From assembly GCA_049516155.1 (NCBI GenBank), contig JBEKTJ010000004.1, positions 1 to 64,000 of the forward strand: 64,000 nucleotides of DNA, read 5' to 3'. The notes under the pieces were generated by a model. It was not told the origin of the DNA. It ran no database searches and saw nothing but the letters and a program-made list of their open reading frames with translations. Position 1 is the stretch's first letter. Each line of letters opens with the position of its first letter. A program made the position numbers and the translations under genes. Source of the DNA: Bog-159 sp049516155 (GTDB lineage Bacteria > Acidobacteriota > Terriglobia > Bryobacterales > Bryobacteraceae). This document shows, piece by piece, positions 62,088 through 64,000 of this stretch.

Positions 62088-63107
62088 CTAGGCGAGAGGC
62101 TCAACCGTGGGGCCGATTCGGGGCGGCATGCCGGCGGCGGTACGTGGCTTGCGGGCGCCGCCAATGCCCAGCAGGCACATGGCGCGTGCCGTTCCGTAGG
62201 CCGCATATAACACGGTCAGCGGAAGATATTGGCTCCAGTTCTTACGCTCCGCGCACGCAAGCAGGGCCAGCACGAGCGGGCCCATCAGGAACACCGCGGT
62301 TCCGGCCAAGGCCGCGGCGACGCTGCCGAATAATATGCCGCCGGCTGCCCCGGCTGCGGCTGAAGCGATGCCGATCAGCATAGCTATGGCAAAAAGCATC
62401 GCCTTGCGGGACTTCGAGTGCAAAATGTCCCGCAGAAATACTTTGTGCACATTGACGCCGTGCCAGGATTGCTTCCGATAGAAACTCTCCAGCGTTTGCG
62501 GTGTCCCTAAATGCACGGCGCTCAGCGACGGTACCGCCACTATGGGTACCGACGACGCGGCCGCCCGCTCGCAGAACTCGGTGTCTTCGCTGGTGACAAT
62601 AGTTTCGTCAAAACCGCCCAGATTTGTGAACAATTCGCGGCCGATCGCCATGTCGCCGCCGGGCACGTACGAAACGGGACCGTCTTTCATCCGCCACAAA
62701 TCGCCATACCACGCCCTGGCCACCCAGGATGAGTTTGCCGGAATGCGATACTGTGCGCCGATAATTCGAAATGCGTCCGCGCGCAGCAGATCGACGGCCT
62801 GTTGCAACCAGTGACGGGGCGCCACGCAATCCGCGTCCAGGAAGGCCAGAAACTCGCCCACGGCCGTGGCCGCACCGAAGTTCCGTAATGCCGAGATCCG
62901 CACGCCGCTGCGCTCCAGCACGGTCAGGGACATCCATCCGCCGAAACTGTGCGCGATCTCCCGCGTGCGGTCCGTCGATCCGTTGTCCACCACGATGACT
63001 TCGAAACCGTCCGGGGGCAGCGTCTGTTGCTTCAACGAAGCCAGACAACGTGCGATGACGGTTTCCTCGTTCAACGCCGGCACGATCACGGATATGATAG
63101 GCGGCAT
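62088..63107 (-). CDS. glycosyltransferase family 2 (membrane-anchored)
   Basis: The 339-residue enzyme begins ISVIVPALNEETVIARCLAS with VIVVDNGSTDRTREI and FLAFLDADCVAP, the family's DxD-type segment. GGFDETIVTSEDTEFCERA follows. Three C-terminal hydrophobic segments (AMLFAIAMLIGIASAAAGAA; AAALAGTAVFLMGPLVLALL) anchor it in the membrane. It probably adds a sugar to a lipid carrier. It ends 17 bases from the polymerase start. Confidence 0.9.
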   Translation of the reverse strand: MPPIISVIVPALNEETVIARCLASLKQQTLPPDGFEVIVVDNGSTDRTREIAHSFGGWMSLTVLERSGVRISALRNFGAATAVGEFLAFLDADCVAPRHWLQQAVDLLRADAFRIIGAQYRIPANSSWVARAWYGDLWRMKDGPVSYVPGGDMAIGRELFTNLGGFDETIVTSEDTEFCERAAASSVPIVAVPSLSAVHLGTPQTLESFYRKQSWHGVNVHKVFLRDILHSKSRKAMLFAIAMLIGIASAAAGAAGGILFGSVAAALAGTAVFLMGPLVLALLACAERKNWSQYLPLTVLYAAYGTARAMCLLGIGGARKPRTAAGMPPRIGPTVEPLA

Positions 63108-63108
63108 C

Positions 63109-63825
63109 TTAGCGCACTCTCTTCAGAAAGCCGTGAGGGCTGTATGTCAAGTAGAATTTCTCGCGGGTTTCGTCGATTTCGAAGTCGCCCGTTTCGCGGA
63201 GGAACTCGCGGCAAGCTTCCATGGGACCCGGTCCAAACCATCGGGAGATCGGGTTGCCGTTCAGATTGGTGTCGTCCAAAATCAGGTAGCTGCCAACCGA
63301 AACGAGCTTACTGTAGATCCGTAGCTCATCGAGCACGTGCGGTCCGGCATGGTCGCCATCCAGCGTCACCAGGACCGTGTCCCGGGGCTGGATTGCGCCG
63401 CGCACCGTGTCCAGGATCTCCGGCGCCGTGGAGGATCCCCGCAAGTAAGTAATGCGCGGATGCTGCGGGCGATTGGGACGGTCTTCGATATCGATGGTCA
63501 GAACGCGGCCCTTGCCGATCAAATCGAAGATCGATGCGAAAAAGAAAGCGCTGCCCCCATTGTAAGTGCCCGTTTCGATGAGCAGATCGGGCTTCAGCGC
63601 GAATAGAATCTCCTGATAAATCCAAAGATCCAGCGGCACTTTCAGGACCGGCGTGCCCATCCAGTAAGTGTTTCTCCAGGTCCGGTTCGCCGAACTGTGA
63701 TACAGCATATGAAACGCGGTACTGATCTGGGCGCTGAAACGGTGCGCCAGCCAGGGCCGGCCCTTCATTACCCGCATGAGAAGCGGGAGAGGCAACGTAG
63801 AGGCAAGCAGAGATTTTGCGTCCAT
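63109..63825 (-). CDS. CmcI-like class I SAM-dependent methyltransferase/hydroxylase-family protein
   Basis: The 238-residue product resembles cephalosporin-hydroxylase (CmcI) family proteins found in sugar-modification loci: LLIETGTYNGGSAFFFASI (SAM-binding motif I), LTIDIEDRP, LVTLDGDHAGPHVLDELRIY and YLILDDTNLNGNPISR. The usual function there is methylation of a sugar hydroxyl. AGGAGG precedes the ATG at good spacing. It overlaps none of its neighbours but is only one base from the GT2 gene downstream. Confidence 0.88.
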   Translation of the reverse strand: MDAKSLLASTLPLPLLMRVMKGRPWLAHRFSAQISTAFHMLYHSSANRTWRNTYWMGTPVLKVPLDLWIYQEILFALKPDLLIETGTYNGGSAFFFASIFDLIGKGRVLTIDIEDRPNRPQHPRITYLRGSSTAPEILDTVRGAIQPRDTVLVTLDGDHAGPHVLDELRIYSKLVSVGSYLILDDTNLNGNPISRWFGPGPMEACREFLRETGDFEIDETREKFYLTYSPHGFLKRVR

Positions 63826-63854
63826 TAAAATGTCCTCCTGCGAGATGCGGCAGG

Positions 63855-64000
63855 CTATGCTTTCTGCGCCAAAGCCGCCATTACCTGGGACCCCAGCACG
63901 TCCGTCTGCAACGGGCTGCCGTGCTGTTTCAAATACTTGACGTTGCTGTACAATGCCGCCCCGTAATCGGATATTTGCCCACTCTCGAACGCGGCTTTGA
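63855..64000 (-). CDS. C-terminal end of an unidentified protein (runs off the window)
   Basis: The minus strand is open from the window edge to a TAG at 63855-63857. It encodes AAFESGQISDYGAALYSNVK followed by YLKQHGSPLQTDVL and a short Ala-rich end. The helical composition and upstream position suggest another member of the polysaccharide operon, but the family cannot be recognised from 47 residues. Confidence 0.6.
   Translation of the reverse strand, partial: KAAFESGQISDYGAALYSNVKYLKQHGSPLQTDVLGSQVMAALAQKA

Overview
The window looks like a GC-rich chromosome segment from an acidobacterium of the Solibacter/Bryobacter type. Four things point there: a secreted protein ending in a TIGR03437-like domain (54072-56519), a VWFA-related secreted protein (32339-33247), two orphan FtsX-type permeases of the ADOP kind (one with a PadR regulator beside it), and a tilS-ftsH neighbourhood with mostly GC-ending codons. 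The assignment rests on family recognition; no 16S or tRNA gene was seen.

Layout. 1-4639: NUDIX fragment, tilS, ftsH and a HAD phosphatase. 4655-12568 (minus): a tightly coupled type IV pilus/type II secretion assembly operon (lolA, pilC, pilB, pilM, pilN, pilO, a pilP/gspC-like gene, a pseudopilin with a huge Pro/Gly/Gln tail) with no secretin in view. 12667-14882: small proteins and a zinc-free quinone-reductase-like enzyme. 14896-20511: citrate synthase plus a displaced copy of its 3' end, bracketing a 1232-residue LRR-Roc-COR protein with a C-terminal TIR/DUF4062-like domain, a bacterial NLR-like architecture. 20684-33728: housekeeping and accessory metabolism (esterase, ADOP permease, Cache-HAMP sensor, GH3 glucosidase, peroxiredoxin, gatB, serA) with a frameshifted TetR pseudogene.

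33753-39223 is a scrambled segment. A hydrolase-CPXCG block occurs twice, an amino-acid permease C-terminus is copied next to the second block, and broken toxin-antitoxin pieces (RES/DUF2384, PIN/UPF0175, ParE-like) lie between. It is followed by a HipA-like kinase-DUF3037-permease operon, an epimerase, and a PadR-ADOP pair (41606-44641).

44743-53849 (minus) is a seven-gene operon, nearly every junction of which overlaps by 1-4 nt: polysaccharide deacetylase, GT4, GNAT, a proline-dehydrogenase-like enzyme with an altered substrate motif, a 911-residue phosphoribosyltransferase/kinase-like/HAD fusion, a second GNAT, and a membrane-anchored JAMM-like protein with a changed metal ligand. 54072-64000 continues as an exopolysaccharide locus: two parallel beta-helix proteins, two GT2 enzymes, flippase, O-antigen-ligase-like polymerase and a CmcI-like methyltransferase.

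The two best candidates for something undescribed are the LRR-Roc-COR-TIR-like gene sitting between citrate-synthase repeats, and the deacetylase-to-JAMM operon with its three-domain fusion.
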